A stretch of DNA of 64,000 nucleotides, taken from assembly GCF_001270265.1 (NCBI RefSeq), contig NZ_LGAP01000001.1:496001-560000 (forward strand), in the 5' to 3' direction. Of this stretch, positions 40,336-51,568 are shown piece by piece; positions within the stretch are counted from its first letter, which is position 1; each line of letters starts with the position of its first letter. Under the pieces are notes generated by a model. That model was not told the DNA's origin and searched no databases. It worked only from the letters and a program-made list of their open reading frames with translations. The position numbers and the translations under genes were made by a program. The stretch comes from Ensifer adhaerens (GTDB lineage Bacteria; Pseudomonadota; Alphaproteobacteria; Rhizobiales; Rhizobiaceae).

Positions 40336-41177
40336 TGATGGAAACGAATGCCAGAGTAGTCGTCGGTGAAGGTGCCAAGCAGGTCGCCTTCTCGCAGAAG
40401 GAGCGTCTGTCGCTGATCGCCGGCCCCTGTCAGATGGAAAGCCGCGAGCACGCCTTCATGATGGCGGGAAAGCTTGCCGAACTGTGCAAGTCGCTCGATA
40501 TCGGCCTCGTCTACAAGTCGTCCTTCGACAAGGCCAACCGCACGTCGCTTTCGGGCAAGCGCGGCATTGGCCTCGACACGGCGATGGAGGTCTTTGCCGA
40601 TCTCAAGAAGGAATTCGGCTTCCCGGTCCTGACCGATGTCCACACCGAGGAGCAATGCGCAGTCGTCGCCGAGACCGTCGACATCCTGCAGATCCCGGCC
40701 TTCCTGTCGCGCCAGACCGACCTTCTGGTGGCCGCTGCCAAGACCGGCCGCACCATCAACGTCAAGAAGGGCCAGTTCCTGGCGCCTTGGGACATGAAGA
40801 ACGTGCTTGCCAAATTCACCGAGAGCGGCAACCCGAACGTGCTTCTGTGCGAGCGTGGCGCGTCCTTCGGCTACAACACGCTGGTTTCCGACATGCGCTC
40901 GTTGCCGATCATGGCCTCGCTCGGTGCGCCTGTCGTCTTCGACGCCACCCACTCGGTGCAGCAGCCGGGCGGGCAGGGCGGTTCCACCGGCGGTCAGCGC
41001 GAGTTCGTCGAAACGCTGTCGCGTGCGGCCGTCGCCGTCGGCATCGCCGGCCTGTTCGTCGAAACCCACGAGGATCCCGACAACGCGCCGTCGGACGGCC
41101 CGAACATGGTGCATCTGAAGGATATGCCGCGGCTGCTCGAAAAGCTGCTGGCCTTCGACGCGGTCGCCAAGGGCTGA
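40335..41177 (+). CDS. kdsA: 3-deoxy-8-phosphooctulonate synthase
   Basis: At about 280 residues it condenses phosphoenolpyruvate and arabinose 5-phosphate to KDO-8-phosphate for lipopolysaccharide. Family motifs are '[10 protein letters not shown]', '[12 protein letters not shown]', '[10 protein letters not shown]', '[13 protein letters not shown]', '[13 protein letters not shown]' and '[22 protein letters not shown]'. The Asn of 'SFDKANRTS' and the absence of the metal Cys point to the usual non-metal type. ATG 40338 has slightly better spacing to GGAG than ATG 40335. eno follows after 129 bases. Confidence 0.96.
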   Translation: MMETNARVVVGEGAKQVAFSQKERLSLIAGPCQMESREHAFMMAGKLAELCKSLDIGLVYKSSFDKANRTSLSGKRGIGLDTAMEVFADLKKEFGFPVLTDVHTEEQCAVVAETVDILQIPAFLSRQTDLLVAAAKTGRTINVKKGQFLAPWDMKNVLAKFTESGNPNVLLCERGASFGYNTLVSDMRSLPIMASLGAPVVFDATHSVQQPGGQGGSTGGQREFVETLSRAAVAVGIAGLFVETHEDPDNAPSDGPNMVHLKDMPRLLEKLLAFDAVAKG

Positions 41178-41243
41178 TACAGCCTCGTGAAATTTTCATG
41201 AACCCCGGTGGCGCGGCTGTTTTTACTTCTTGCGCGCCATTGA

Positions 41244-42581
<1,338 letters not shown>

Positions 42582-42610
42582 TAGCCTCGATCGATCGCTA
42601 AAAATTCGAC

Positions 42611-42640
42611 CCGCTCACGGCTGCCGTGGGCGGGTTTTGC
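42611..42640 (+). terminator. Rho-independent terminator after eno
   Basis: CCCGCTCACGG (42611-42621) pairs with CCGTGGGCGGG (42625-42635), with one T-G pair, and TTTTG follows. Confidence 0.82.
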
Positions 42641-42723
42641 TTTATCCGGCCATTCATGGTCAACGGTCGGTTAATCAATGCCCGTTAGTCTCACTCTGTA
42701 TTGCGTATCAGGGTGTGGACGGG

Positions 42724-43044
42724 ATGTGGACACGGCATCATAAGAAACGGAAACTGGGTCGGCTGGTGCTGCCGCTGATCGCGGTCGCCTTTCTCTCCTA
42801 TTTCGGCTATCATTCCATTCATGGCGGCTACGGCTTGAAGGCGACGGAACAATTCGATCGCCAGATCGTTGAGCGGCAGGCACGGCTGGACGAGCTCACC
42901 AAGCAGCGCACGACCCTCGAAAGAGAGGTTCAGCTGATGAGCGACGGTTCGCTGGAGCGTGACATGCTGGATGAGAAAGCTCGCCTCGCACTCAACATGT
43001 CGCGGAGCGACGAAATCGTTATTTTTCACCGCATGACGAATTAA
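42724..43044 (+). CDS. FtsB/DivIC-type septum formation initiator protein
   Basis: This 106-residue bitopic protein has a basic N-terminus ('RHHKKRKLGR'), one membrane helix ('LVLPLIAVAFLSYFGYHSI') and a leucine/glutamate-rich periplasmic coiled coil ('RQIVERQARLDELTKQRTTLEREVQLM'). This is the FtsB layout; FtsB bridges FtsL and FtsQ in the divisome. Its position between eno and pdhA is the normal alphaproteobacterial one (eno-ftsB in most proteobacteria). ATG 42724 is the likely start. Confidence 0.9.
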   Translation: MWTRHHKKRKLGRLVLPLIAVAFLSYFGYHSIHGGYGLKATEQFDRQIVERQARLDELTKQRTTLEREVQLMSDGSLERDMLDEKARLALNMSRSDEIVIFHRMTN

Positions 43045-43180
43045 CTGAAATTCGGTTAATTTATAATTTCTGTGGAAATTCAATATCTTACGCGGAATGC
43101 GAGCCATGCAAATATGGCATTGCTGTGGCGCTTTTCTTTCCCTATGGTAACCGTCAAAGGCTAACCATTGGGAGGAATGA

Positions 43181-44227
43181 ATGGCTCCGCGAAAAAACGC
43201 GTCCGTCTCCAGCCGTAAGACCGCAGCAAAGCCGGCCAAGAAGGACCTGAGCGGCGGCAATATCGCCGACTTCACCAAGGAAGACGAACTCAAGGCTTAC
43301 CGCGAAATGCTGCTGATCCGGCGTTTCGAGGAAAAGGCCGGCCAGCTCTACGGCATGGGCTTCATCGGCGGCTTCTGTCACCTCTACATCGGCCAGGAAG
43401 CCGTCGTCGTCGGCATGCAGATGGCTCTGAAAGAGGGCGATCAGGTCATCACCGCCTACCGTGATCATGGCCACATGCTGGCCTGCGGCATGAGCGCCCG
43501 TGGCGTCATGGCTGAACTCACCGGTCGTCGCAGCGGTCTTTCCAAGGGGAAGGGCGGCTCGATGCACATGTTCTCCAAGGAAAAGCACTTTTACGGCGGT
43601 CACGGCATCGTCGGCGCCCAGGTGTCGCTCGGCACCGGACTTGCCTTTGCCAACCGCTATCGCGGCAATGACAATGTCAGCGTCGCCTATTTCGGTGACG
43701 GCGCGGCCAACCAGGGGCAGGTCTACGAAAGCTTCAACATGGCGCAGCTGTGGAAGCTTCCGGTGATCTACGTGATCGAGAACAACCGCTATGCCATGGG
43801 CACCTCGGTCACCCGCGCCTCGGCGCAGACCGATTTTTCGAAGCGCGGTGTTTCCTTCGGCATCCCCGGCTTCCAGGTTGACGCGATGGACGTTCGCGCG
43901 GTCAAGGCGGCCGGCGACGAGGCTGTCGAGTATTGCCGCTCCGGCAAGGGCCCGATCATTCTCGAAATGCAGACCTACCGTTATCGCGGTCACTCCATGT
44001 CCGACCCGGCGAAGTATCGCTCGAAGGACGAAGTGCAAAAGATGCGGTCGGAACACGATCCGATCGAGCAGGTGAAGGCGCGTCTGACTGAAAAGGGTTG
44101 GGCGAGCGAGGACGAGCTGAAGCAGATCGACAAGGACGTCCGCGACATCGTCGCTGACAGCGCCGATTTTGCCCAGGCCGATCCGGAGCCGGATGCATCC
44201 GAGCTCTACACCGATATCCTGCTTTGA
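43181..44227 (+). CDS. pdhA: Pyruvate dehydrogenase E1 component, alpha subunit
   Basis: At 348 residues it is the ThDP-binding alpha chain. It has '[33 protein letters not shown]', then the ThDP/Mg site '[21 protein letters not shown]...[11 protein letters not shown]'. The regulatory loop '[15 protein letters not shown]' follows. A Lys/Ala-rich N-terminal leader of about 20 residues is added. It decarboxylates pyruvate with PdhB. The stop is 17 bases before the pdhB start, with GGGGAGG between. The upstream gap of 136 bases is AT-rich and probably holds the operon promoter. Confidence 0.97.
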   Translation: MAPRKNASVSSRKTAAKPAKKDLSGGNIADFTKEDELKAYREMLLIRRFEEKAGQLYGMGFIGGFCHLYIGQEAVVVGMQMALKEGDQVITAYRDHGHMLACGMSARGVMAELTGRRSGLSKGKGGSMHMFSKEKHFYGGHGIVGAQVSLGTGLAFANRYRGNDNVSVAYFGDGAANQGQVYESFNMAQLWKLPVIYVIENNRYAMGTSVTRASAQTDFSKRGVSFGIPGFQVDAMDVRAVKAAGDEAVEYCRSGKGPIILEMQTYRYRGHSMSDPAKYRSKDEVQKMRSEHDPIEQVKARLTEKGWASEDELKQIDKDVRDIVADSADFAQADPEPDASELYTDILL

Positions 44228-44244
44228 TCCGGGGAGGTTCAAAC

Positions 44245-45624
44245 ATGCCAGTAGAAATTCTCATGCCCGCCCTTTCCCCGACGATGGAGGAAGGCACGCT
44301 CTCGAAATGGCTGAAGAACGAAGGGGACAAGGTGTCCTCCGGTGACGTCATCGCCGAGATTGAGACTGACAAGGCCACCATGGAAGTGGAAGCCGTCGAC
44401 GAAGGCACGATCGGCAAGCTGCTGATCGCCGCCGGCACCGAAGGCGTCAAGGTCAACACGCCGATCGCGGTCCTGCTGCAGGACGGCGAAGGCGCTGGCG
44501 ACATCGCCGCACCGAAGGCCGAGGCGCCGAAGGCTGTTGCCGCAAGCGAAGCACCGGCCGCCGCGGCTTCCGCGCCGGCACCGGTTGCCGCCCAGCCGAA
44601 GGTCGAAGTTGCCGCCGATCCGGCGATCCCGGCCGGTACCGAAATGGTGACGATGACCGTGCGCGAAGCTCTGCGCGACGCCATGGCCGAAGAAATGCGC
44701 TTGAGCGACGACGTTTTCGTCATGGGTGAAGAAGTCGCTGAATACCAGGGCGCCTACAAGATCACGCAAGGCCTGCTGCAGGAATTCGGCGCCCGTCGCG
44801 TCATCGACACGCCGATCACCGAACACGGCTTTGCCGGCGTTGGCGTTGGCGCTGCCATGACCGGCCTGCGCCCGATCGTCGAGTTCATGACCTTCAACTT
44901 CGCCATGCAGGCGATCGACCAGATCATCAACTCCGCCGCCAAGACGCTCTATATGTCCGGTGGCCAGATGGGCGCGCCGATCGTGTTCCGTGGCCCGAGC
45001 GGTGCTGCGGCCCGCGTCGCAGCCCAGCACTCGCAGTGCTATGCCGCCTGGTACAGCCATATTCCGGGTCTGAAAGTCGTCATGCCCTATACGGCTGCCG
45101 ACGCCAAGGGTCTGCTGAAAGCTGCGATTCGCGATCCGAACCCGGTGATCTTCCTCGAAAACGAAATCCTCTACGGTCACTCCTTCGAAGTGCCGAAGCT
45201 CGATGATTTCGTGCTGCCGATCGGCAAGGCGCGTATCCACAAGGTCGGCAAGGACGCGACCATCGTTTCCTTCGGCATCGGCATGACCTACGCGGTCAAG
45301 GCGGTTGCCGAGCTGGAAGCCCAGGGTATCGATGTCGAACTGATCGACCTTCGCACCATCCGTCCGATGGACCTGCCGACGGTGATCGAATCCGTCAAGA
45401 AGACCGGCCGTCTGGTCACCGTCGAAGAAGGCTATCCGCAGTCTTCCGTCGGCACCGAGATTGCCACCCGCGTCATGCAGCAGGCTTTCGACTATCTCGA
45501 CGCCCCGATCCTGACGATCGCCGGCAAGGATGTGCCGATGCCTTACGCCGCGAACCTCGAGAAGCTCGCGCTTCCGAATGTCGCAGAGGTCGTCGATGCG
45601 GTGAAAGCCGTTTGCTACAAATAA
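44245..45624 (+). CDS. pdhB: Pyruvate dehydrogenase E1 beta subunit with N-terminal lipoyl domain
   Basis: The 459-residue protein begins with a lipoyl domain (residues 1-80, lipoylated Lys in '[15 protein letters not shown]'). An Ala/Pro linker of about 45 residues follows, then E1-beta proper ('[41 protein letters not shown]'). E1-beta carrying its own lipoyl domain is a known alphaproteobacterial feature. The lipoyl domain is close to that of PdhC. ATG 44245 with GGGGAGG is chosen over an in-frame codon at 44224. Confidence 0.96.
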   Translation: MPVEILMPALSPTMEEGTLSKWLKNEGDKVSSGDVIAEIETDKATMEVEAVDEGTIGKLLIAAGTEGVKVNTPIAVLLQDGEGAGDIAAPKAEAPKAVAASEAPAAAASAPAPVAAQPKVEVAADPAIPAGTEMVTMTVREALRDAMAEEMRLSDDVFVMGEEVAEYQGAYKITQGLLQEFGARRVIDTPITEHGFAGVGVGAAMTGLRPIVEFMTFNFAMQAIDQIINSAAKTLYMSGGQMGAPIVFRGPSGAAARVAAQHSQCYAAWYSHIPGLKVVMPYTAADAKGLLKAAIRDPNPVIFLENEILYGHSFEVPKLDDFVLPIGKARIHKVGKDATIVSFGIGMTYAVKAVAELEAQGIDVELIDLRTIRPMDLPTVIESVKKTGRLVTVEEGYPQSSVGTEIATRVMQQAFDYLDAPILTIAGKDVPMPYAANLEKLALPNVAEVVDAVKAVCYK

Positions 45625-45639
45625 GGGGAGGGCCCTTCG

Positions 45640-46986
45640 ATGCCTATCAACATCACAATGCCTGCCCTCTCTCCGACGATGGAAGAAGGCAATCTGGCCA
45701 AGTGGCTGGTCAAGGAAGGCGATAAGGTCAAGTCCGGCGACGTGATTGCCGAGATCGAGACCGACAAGGCGACGATGGAAGTCGAGGCCGTCGATGAAGG
45801 CACCGTTGCCAAGATCGTCGTTCCAGCCGGAACCGAAGGCGTCAAGGTCAATGCGCTGATCGCGGTTCTTGCAGCCGACGGCGAAGATGTTGCCGCGGCC
45901 GCCAAGGGCGGCAACGGTGTAGCTGCGCCGGCCCCGGCCGAAAAGAAGGAAGAGCCGGCCCCCGCGCCGGCAGCAGCCAGTGCTCCGGCACCTGCTGCAG
46001 CTCAGCCGGTAGCGGCAGCGCCGCAGGCGGCCAAGGCGGAATCGGGCAGCCGCGTCTTCTCGTCGCCGCTTGCACGTCGTCTGGCCAAGGATGCCGGCAT
46101 CGATCTTTCGGCAATCGCCGGCTCCGGCCCGCATGGTCGGGTGATCAAGAAGGATGTCGAATCAGCTGTTGCGGGTGGCGGTGCCAAGCCGGCCGCTGCG
46201 CCTGCAGCAGGTGCTGCAGCTCCGGCTGCCGCACCGCTTGCCAAGGGCATGTCGGAAGACGCCGTTCTCAAGCTGTTCGAGCCTGGTTCCTACGAGCTCG
46301 TGCCGCATGACGGCATGCGCAAGACGATCGCCAAGCGGCTCGTCGAATCCAAGCAGACGATCCCGCACTTCTACGTATCGGTCGATTGCGAACTCGACGC
46401 GCTCCTGGCGCTCAGGGCCCAGCTCAACGCCGCGTCTCCGGAAAAAGACGGCAAGCCGGTCTACAAGCTCTCGGTCAACGACATGGTGATCAAGGCGCTG
46501 GCGCTGGCATTGCGCGATGTTCCGGATGCAAACGTGTCCTGGACCGACAGCAACATGGTCAAGCACAAGCATGCTGACGTCGGCGTTGCCGTTTCCATCC
46601 CGGGCGGCCTGATCACGCCGATCGTTCGCCAGGCGGAGCTGAAGAGCCTGTCGGCAATCTCCAACGAGATGAAGGACCTCGGCAAGCGCGCCAAGGACCG
46701 CAAGCTGAAGCCTGAAGAATATCAGGGCGGCACCACGGCGGTCTCCAACATGGGCATGATGGGCGTCAAGGACTTCGCAGCCGTCGTCAACCCGCCACAT
46801 GCCACGATCCTTGCGGTCGGTGCCGGCGAAGAACGCGTCGTCGTCAAGAACAAGCAGATGGTCATCGCCAATGTGATGACGGTCACGCTCTCGACCGACC
46901 ACCGCTGCGTCGATGGCGCGCTCGGCGCCGAACTGCTCGGAGCCTTCAAGCGCTACATCGAAAACCCGATGGGCATGCTGGTCTGA
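45640..46986 (+). CDS. pdhC: Dihydrolipoamide acetyltransferase, E2 of pyruvate dehydrogenase
   Basis: The 448-residue protein has one lipoyl domain (1-80), an Ala/Pro/Glu-rich linker, then a subunit-binding domain ('[34 protein letters not shown]') at about 130-165. A second linker and the trimeric catalytic domain follow, with the active-site '[14 protein letters not shown]' at the end. It transfers acetyl from lipoyl to CoA and forms the complex core. It follows pdhB after 15 bases with GGGGAGGG upstream. Confidence 0.97.
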   Translation: MPINITMPALSPTMEEGNLAKWLVKEGDKVKSGDVIAEIETDKATMEVEAVDEGTVAKIVVPAGTEGVKVNALIAVLAADGEDVAAAAKGGNGVAAPAPAEKKEEPAPAPAAASAPAPAAAQPVAAAPQAAKAESGSRVFSSPLARRLAKDAGIDLSAIAGSGPHGRVIKKDVESAVAGGGAKPAAAPAAGAAAPAAAPLAKGMSEDAVLKLFEPGSYELVPHDGMRKTIAKRLVESKQTIPHFYVSVDCELDALLALRAQLNAASPEKDGKPVYKLSVNDMVIKALALALRDVPDANVSWTDSNMVKHKHADVGVAVSIPGGLITPIVRQAELKSLSAISNEMKDLGKRAKDRKLKPEEYQGGTTAVSNMGMMGVKDFAAVVNPPHATILAVGAGEERVVVKNKQMVIANVMTVTLSTDHRCVDGALGAELLGAFKRYIENPMGMLV

Positions 46987-46994
46987 TGTGGACC

Positions 46995-47018
46995 AGGACC
47001 GGCCTTCGGGCCGGTCCT
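46995..47018 (+). terminator. TTCG-loop hairpin after pdhC
   Basis: AGGACCGGCC (46995-47004) and GGCCGGTCCT (47009-47018) form a perfect 10-bp stem capped by a TTCG tetraloop. CTCCTTGG follows instead of a T-run. It may lower read-through into the downstream lpdA segment or protect the pdh mRNA end. Confidence 0.6.
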
Positions 47019-47053
47019 CTCCTTGGTCGCAATGCCGAAGGCGGGCCCGGACG

Positions 47054-47695
47054 ATGAAAACAGTTCTCTGCTACGGTGACAGTCTGACATGGGGCTATGA
47101 CGCGTCCGGCCTGGGCCGTCATGCGCTTGAAGACCGGTGGCCGAGCGTGCTCCAGAAGGCCCTGGGGGCAGACGTTCACGTTGTCGCCGAAGGGTTGAAC
47201 GGACGCACGACCGCCTATGACGATCATCTCGCCGATTGCGACCGCAATGGCGCGCGCATGCTGCCGAGCGTCCTTCACAGTCATGCGCCTCTCGATCTGA
47301 TGGTCATTCTGCTCGGCTCCAACGACATGAAGCCGATCATTCACGGCACGGCTTTCGGTGCGGTCAAGGGCATCGAGCGCCTGGTCAATCTCGTGCGCCG
47401 TCACGATTGGCCGGTTGAAACGGCGGAAGGTCCCGAAATCCTGATCGTTTCGCCACCGCAGCTTTGCGAGACGGCAAACAGTGCATTCGCGGCGATGTTC
47501 GCTGACGGCGTCGAGCAGTCGGCGATGCTGGCGCCGCTCTATCGCGACCTTGCGGACGAACTCGATTGCGGGTTCTTCGATGCCGGATCGGTAGCGAGGA
47601 CCACGCCGCTCGATGGCGTGCATCTGGACGCGGAAAACACCCGCGCGATCGGCCGGGGCCTCGAGCCGGTCGTCCGGATGATGCTCGGTATCTGA
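47054..47695 (+). CDS. SGNH/GDSL hydrolase (arylesterase-like)
   Basis: At 213 residues it carries the SGNH blocks: Ser in 'CYGDSLTWGYD' (block I), Gly in 'EGLNGRTT' (II), Asn in 'ILLGSNDMK' (III) and the Asp-His pair in 'TTPLDGVHLDAENTRAIG' (V). It has no signal peptide. Family members are esterases with broad acyl specificity. It lies between pdhC and the GNAT-lpdA pair; the gene order resembles Sinorhizobium. Confidence 0.9.
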   Translation: MKTVLCYGDSLTWGYDASGLGRHALEDRWPSVLQKALGADVHVVAEGLNGRTTAYDDHLADCDRNGARMLPSVLHSHAPLDLMVILLGSNDMKPIIHGTAFGAVKGIERLVNLVRRHDWPVETAEGPEILIVSPPQLCETANSAFAAMFADGVEQSAMLAPLYRDLADELDCGFFDAGSVARTTPLDGVHLDAENTRAIGRGLEPVVRMMLGI

Positions 47696-47696
47696 G

Positions 47697-48278
47697 ATGG
47701 CCGACGACGTCACCATCAGACCGGCGGAACGAAATGAAGCGGCGGAACTCGCCGTTCTCGTCGATATCGCCTCGCACGGCTTTGCCGCCTGGCTCTGGTA
47801 TGGCGCCGTTCTCGGCGGGGTGACCGATACGGCTTTCGAGCGCGGGCGCAACAAGCTTCGCGAGGATGTCGGGCCAGGAAACTGGCGTGATGCGGTCGTT
47901 GCCGAACTCGAGGATGAAATCGCAGGCGTATCGATCGGCTACGGCATCGACGCTTCGGTGACCGAGATCGAAGCGAAACATGCCGTGCTCGAACCCTTGC
48001 TGGCACTGCAGCGGCAAGTGGTCGGTCACTGGTTCATCGATAGCCTCGGCGTCTATCGTCACCGGCGCGGCCGCGGCATCGGACGCAGACTGCTTGCACA
48101 TGAAATTGCACGCGCCGGCACGGCGCCGGTGAGCCTGATCACCGAAAGCCACAATGACAGGGCGCAGGCACTCTACAGGGCAAACGGCTTCGAGGAGGCG
48201 GCTCGGGCCGAGGCCGTGCCGCTCTTCGAAGGCAGCAGAAAACACGACTGGGTGCTCTTCACCCGCAAGGTCGCTTGA
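47697..48278 (+). CDS. GNAT family N-acetyltransferase
   Basis: This 193-residue protein starts 'VTIRPAERNEAAELAVLVDIASHGFAAWLW'. It has the acetyl-CoA loop 'LGVYRHRRGRGIGRRLLAHEI' and the end motif 'ESHNDRAQALYRANGFEEAAR'. Substrate is unknown. One base separates it from the hydrolase stop, and it ends 18 bases before lpdA, so the three genes are probably on one transcript. Confidence 0.9.
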   Translation: MADDVTIRPAERNEAAELAVLVDIASHGFAAWLWYGAVLGGVTDTAFERGRNKLREDVGPGNWRDAVVAELEDEIAGVSIGYGIDASVTEIEAKHAVLEPLLALQRQVVGHWFIDSLGVYRHRRGRGIGRRLLAHEIARAGTAPVSLITESHNDRAQALYRANGFEEAARAEAVPLFEGSRKHDWVLFTRKVA

Positions 48279-48296
48279 GACAAAGGCAGGAAACAC

Positions 48297-49742
48297 ATGG
48301 CTGAGAATTACGACGTCATCGTCATCGGTTCGGGTCCGGGGGGCTACATCGCCGCCATTCGTGCGGCACAGTTGGGCCTCAAGACCGCGATCGTCGAGCG
48401 TGAGCATCTGGCTGGCATCTGCTCCAACTGGGGCTGCATTCCGACCAAGGCGCTGCTGCGCTCGGCCGAGGTGCTGCACTATGCCCAGCATCCGGGCAGC
48501 TACGGCATCAAGATCGAAGGCGCGGTAACGCCGGACCTGAAGGCGATTGTTGCCCGCTCGCGCGGCATTGCCGAGCGCATGAACGGTGGCGTCGGCTTCC
48601 TCATGAAGAAGAACAAGGTCGACGTCATCTGGGGCGAGGCCAAGCTGACCAAGCCCGGCGAAATCGTCGTCGGCAAGACGACGAAGGCGATCGTGCAGCC
48701 GCAGGCGCCGCTGCCGAAGAACACCAAGGGTGAGGGCACCTACACTGCCAAGCACATCATCATCGCCACCGGCGCCCGTCCGCGGGCACTGCCTGGCATC
48801 GAGCCGGACGGCAAGCTGATCTGGACCTATTTCGAGGCGATGAAGCCTGAGGAAATGCCGAAGTCGCTGCTGGTCATGGGCTCGGGCGCCATCGGCATCG
48901 AGTTTGCCTCGTTCTACCGCACCATGGGCGTTGACGTGACCGTGGTTGAGATCATGCCGACCGTGATGCCGGTCGAGGACGCCGAAATCTCCGGCGTTGC
49001 CAAGAAGCAGTTCGAAAAGCAGGGCATGAAGATCCATCTCGAAGCCAAGGTGACGAAGGTCGACAAGGGCGCGAATTCGATCACCGCCCATGTCGAGATG
49101 AAGGATGGCAAGGTCGAAAAGATCACCGCTGACCGGATGATCTCCGCCGTCGGCGTTCAGGGCAATATCGAGAACCTCGGCCTCGAAACGCTTGGTATCA
49201 AGACCGACCGCGGCTGCATCGTCATCGACGGCTACGGCAAGACCAACGTTCCCGGCGTCTATGCGATCGGCGACGTTGCCGGTCCGCCGATGCTTGCCCA
49301 CAAGGCCGAGCACGAGGCCGTCATCTGCGTCGAGAAGATCGCCGGCCTGCCGAATGTCCACCCGATGGACAGCTTGAAGATCCCGGGCTGCACCTACTGC
49401 CACCCGCAGGTCGCCTCGGTCGGCCTCACCGAGGCCAAGGCAAAGGCCGAGGGCCGCGACATCCGCGTCGGCCGCTTCCCCTTCGTCGCCAACGGCAAGG
49501 CGATCGCGCTTGGCGAAGACCAGGGCCTGGTCAAGACGATCTTCGACAAGAAGACCGGCGAACTTTTGGGCGCACACATGGTCGGCGCTGAGGTGACCGA
49601 GCTCATCCAGGGTTTCGTCGTCGCGATGAACCTCGAGACGACCGAAGAAGACCTGATGCACACGATCTTCCCGCATCCGACGATCTCGGAGACGATGAAG
49701 GAAAGTGTGCTCGACGCCTATGGGCGTGCGCTGAACGCCTGA
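48297..49742 (+). CDS. lpdA: Dihydrolipoyl dehydrogenase, E3
   Basis: At 481 residues it is full length. The FAD Rossmann motif is 'VIVIGSGPGGYIAAIRAAQLG', the redox disulfide lies in 'ICSNWGCIPTKALL' (C-x4-C), and the NAD site is 'LLVMGSGAIGIEFASFY'. The second FAD loop is 'GVYAIGDV' and the His-Glu base is in 'HTIFPHPTISE'. The loop wording S-N-W-G-C is the form associated with pyruvate dehydrogenase E3 of Rhizobiales. It reoxidises dihydrolipoyl on PdhB/PdhC with NAD. Confidence 0.97.
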   Translation: MAENYDVIVIGSGPGGYIAAIRAAQLGLKTAIVEREHLAGICSNWGCIPTKALLRSAEVLHYAQHPGSYGIKIEGAVTPDLKAIVARSRGIAERMNGGVGFLMKKNKVDVIWGEAKLTKPGEIVVGKTTKAIVQPQAPLPKNTKGEGTYTAKHIIIATGARPRALPGIEPDGKLIWTYFEAMKPEEMPKSLLVMGSGAIGIEFASFYRTMGVDVTVVEIMPTVMPVEDAEISGVAKKQFEKQGMKIHLEAKVTKVDKGANSITAHVEMKDGKVEKITADRMISAVGVQGNIENLGLETLGIKTDRGCIVIDGYGKTNVPGVYAIGDVAGPPMLAHKAEHEAVICVEKIAGLPNVHPMDSLKIPGCTYCHPQVASVGLTEAKAKAEGRDIRVGRFPFVANGKAIALGEDQGLVKTIFDKKTGELLGAHMVGAEVTELIQGFVVAMNLETTEEDLMHTIFPHPTISETMKESVLDAYGRALNA

Positions 49743-49780
49743 TGGAACCGGCTGTCGCCGGAACTTTTGGCTCGATCCGG

Positions 49781-49808
49781 CATTGAGGACGCGACCTTGT
49801 CCTCAATG
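49781..49808. promoter_or_regulatory. Perfect 10-bp inverted repeat before the glsB-like gene
   Basis: CATTGAGGAC (49781-49790) and GTCCTCAATG (49799-49808) flank GCGACCTT, 13 bases upstream of the ATG. It could be an operator or an RNA hairpin that controls access to the GGAG ribosome site just downstream. Confidence 0.6.
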
Positions 49809-49821
49809 CACGGAGATCACC

Positions 49822-50073
49822 ATGAGTTTGAACGGCGTCGGTATCCTGGCTGCGATCATCATCGGCGGTTTGGCCGGATGGCTCGCGGAGAAGTTCATGA
49901 ACAGCGATATGGGTCTGTTCATGAACATAGCGCTCGGCATCATCGGAGCGGTGGTGCTGAACTTCATTCTGGCAGCCTTCGGCATGGCCTTTGCCGGCTG
50001 GCTTGCTTATCTGGTCATTGGCTTCATCGGCGCCTGCCTGCTGATAGCCATTGGCCGTGCTGTCAAACGATAG
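49822..50073 (+). CDS. GlsB/YeaQ/YmgE family stress-response membrane protein
   Basis: The 83-residue protein has three hydrophobic helices and glycine-rich turns: 'ILAAIIIGGLAGWLAEKFM', 'NIALGIIGAVVLNFILAAFGM' and 'WLAYLVIGFIGACLLIAIGRAV'. This is the 'transglycosylase-associated protein' family of tiny inner-membrane stress proteins. Exact function is not known. ATG 49822 follows CGGAG; an upstream in-frame TTG (49783) falls within a 10-bp inverted repeat and is unlikely. Confidence 0.9.
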   Translation: MSLNGVGILAAIIIGGLAGWLAEKFMNSDMGLFMNIALGIIGAVVLNFILAAFGMAFAGWLAYLVIGFIGACLLIAIGRAVKR

Positions 50074-50207
50074 CCTGCGACACTTCGAACGCTAGCGGTC
50101 GGGCTGTCCAACAAAAGGTGGCCTGACATTTCCCGTCGAGCCATCTATATAGATCGAAAAAGGGTCTGCCGGCACGATGCCGCAGCCGCCGCGACGAGGA
50201 AGACAGT

Positions 50208-51179
50208 ATGGTAACGGTGTTCGATGCCGCCTCTGACCGGGCGCAACGCGTCCGCCATCCGGAAAAGGCCCACAAGCCTGACACCGAAATGCTGCGCAAG
50301 CCGGAATGGATCCGCGTCAAGGCGCCGATGTCGAAGGGTTATCAGGAGACGCGCGAACTGGTGCGTTCGCATAAGCTCGTGACGGTCTGTGAAGAAGCCG
50401 GTTGCCCGAATATCGGCGAATGCTGGGACAAGAAGCACGCCACCTTCATGATCATGGGCGAGATCTGTACCCGCGCCTGCGCCTTCTGCAATGTCTCAAC
50501 CGGCAAGCCGAATGCGCTCGACATGGCGGAACCCGAGAACGTCGCCAAGGCCGTAAAGCAGATGGGCCTCTCGCACGTCGTCATTACCTCCGTCGACCGT
50601 GACGACTTGGCCGATGGTGGCGCCGAACATTTCGAGAAGGTGATCTGGGCGATCCGCGCTGCTTCGCCGCTGACCACCATCGAAATCCTGACGCCCGATT
50701 TCCTGAAGAAGCCTGGCGCACTGGAGCGCGTCGTCGCCGCCAAGCCCGATGTGTTCAACCACAACATGGAAACCGTACCGGGCAACTATCTTACCGTCCG
50801 CCCAGGCGCGCGCTATTTCCACTCGATCCGCCTGCTTCAGCGGGTGAAGGAACTCGATCCAACGATGTTCACCAAGTCCGGCATCATGGTCGGCCTCGGC
50901 GAAGAGCGTAACGAAGTGCTGCAACTGATGGACGACCTGCGCACCGCCGACGTCGATTTCATCACCATCGGCCAATACCTGCAACCGACGCGCAAGCACC
51001 ACAAGGTCGAGAAGTTCGTCACACCAGATGAATTCAAGTCCTACGAGACGGTCGCCTACACCAAGGGCTTCCTCATGGTCGCTTCGAGCCCGCTGACCCG
51101 CTCGTCGCATCACGCCGGCGACGATTTCGCCCGTCTGCGGGCGGCGCGCGAAAAGAAGCTGCTGGCTGCGGCCGAATAA
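50208..51179 (+). CDS. lipA: Lipoyl synthase
   Basis: This 323-residue radical-SAM enzyme inserts two sulfurs into octanoyl-carrier domains. Both Fe-S sites are visible: auxiliary cysteines in '[13 protein letters not shown]' (C-x4-C-x5-C) and the radical-SAM '[10 protein letters not shown]' (C-x3-C-x2-C). The C-terminal '[10 protein letters not shown]' holds the Ser that binds the auxiliary cluster; the motif is normally R-S-S-Y-H-A, so Tyr is His here. It supplies lipoyl groups for the pdh proteins encoded just upstream. Confidence 0.97.
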   Translation: MVTVFDAASDRAQRVRHPEKAHKPDTEMLRKPEWIRVKAPMSKGYQETRELVRSHKLVTVCEEAGCPNIGECWDKKHATFMIMGEICTRACAFCNVSTGKPNALDMAEPENVAKAVKQMGLSHVVITSVDRDDLADGGAEHFEKVIWAIRAASPLTTIEILTPDFLKKPGALERVVAAKPDVFNHNMETVPGNYLTVRPGARYFHSIRLLQRVKELDPTMFTKSGIMVGLGEERNEVLQLMDDLRTADVDFITIGQYLQPTRKHHKVEKFVTPDEFKSYETVAYTKGFLMVASSPLTRSSHHAGDDFARLRAAREKKLLAAAE

Positions 51180-51196
51180 GTCCGAGGCATTTCGAA

Positions 51197-51238
51197 ACAA
51201 CAAAAAACTCCGGCCCCAGCGCCGGAGTTTTTTGTTGT
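51197..51238. terminator. Perfect 18-bp bidirectional terminator after lipA
   Basis: The arms at 51197-51214 and 51221-51238 are exact complements with core ACTCCGGC/GCCGGAGT, a CCCAGC loop and T6G at the end. Termination is likely on both strands. Confidence 0.92.
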
Positions 51239-51568
51239 GCCCGATATTCAAGCGCATGCGCCGCCAGCGGTCGGCCTCTCGGCATGCTTGTGAAATTCTG
51301 CCGGATCGCGTATCGGCTGTTCCCTCATTTTCTGACAGGGACACGGCCGAGGCGAATTCAAGCGCATCTGGAATTCAGCCCGTATCGATGCGGTTGGAAA
51401 TCAACGGGAGGCTTGCAACGCATTGCGGCCGGTTTCCGGCATCGGCGTTACCCCGGATCGCCCGACCGCCCTTCTAATAAGGACGGGGCCGGCAGCCAAA
51501 GCGGTTGAGCCGCCAGAAGCTTGTCGAGACACCTGAGTGCCAAGCGGTTTGTTTTAGTGGCTTTGCCT
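51239..51568. other. Intergenic region, no gene supported
   Basis: About 330 bases lie between the lipA terminator and the P-loop kinase. Two near copies of ATTCAAGCGCAT occur (about 51247 and 51356), and GAATTC appears at both ends of a short spacer near 51354-51376. No frame with a ribosome site is convincing. It presumably holds the kinase promoter. Confidence 0.5.

Noticed and set aside
43068-43150. CtrA-like site (TTAA-N-TTAA) near pdhA
   Set aside because: The TTAA pairs found have 10 or 11 bases between them rather than 7.
51239-51568. Possible small RNA gene after lipA
   Set aside because: Only loose direct repeats (ATTCAAGCGCAT) were seen, with no promoter and no second terminator.
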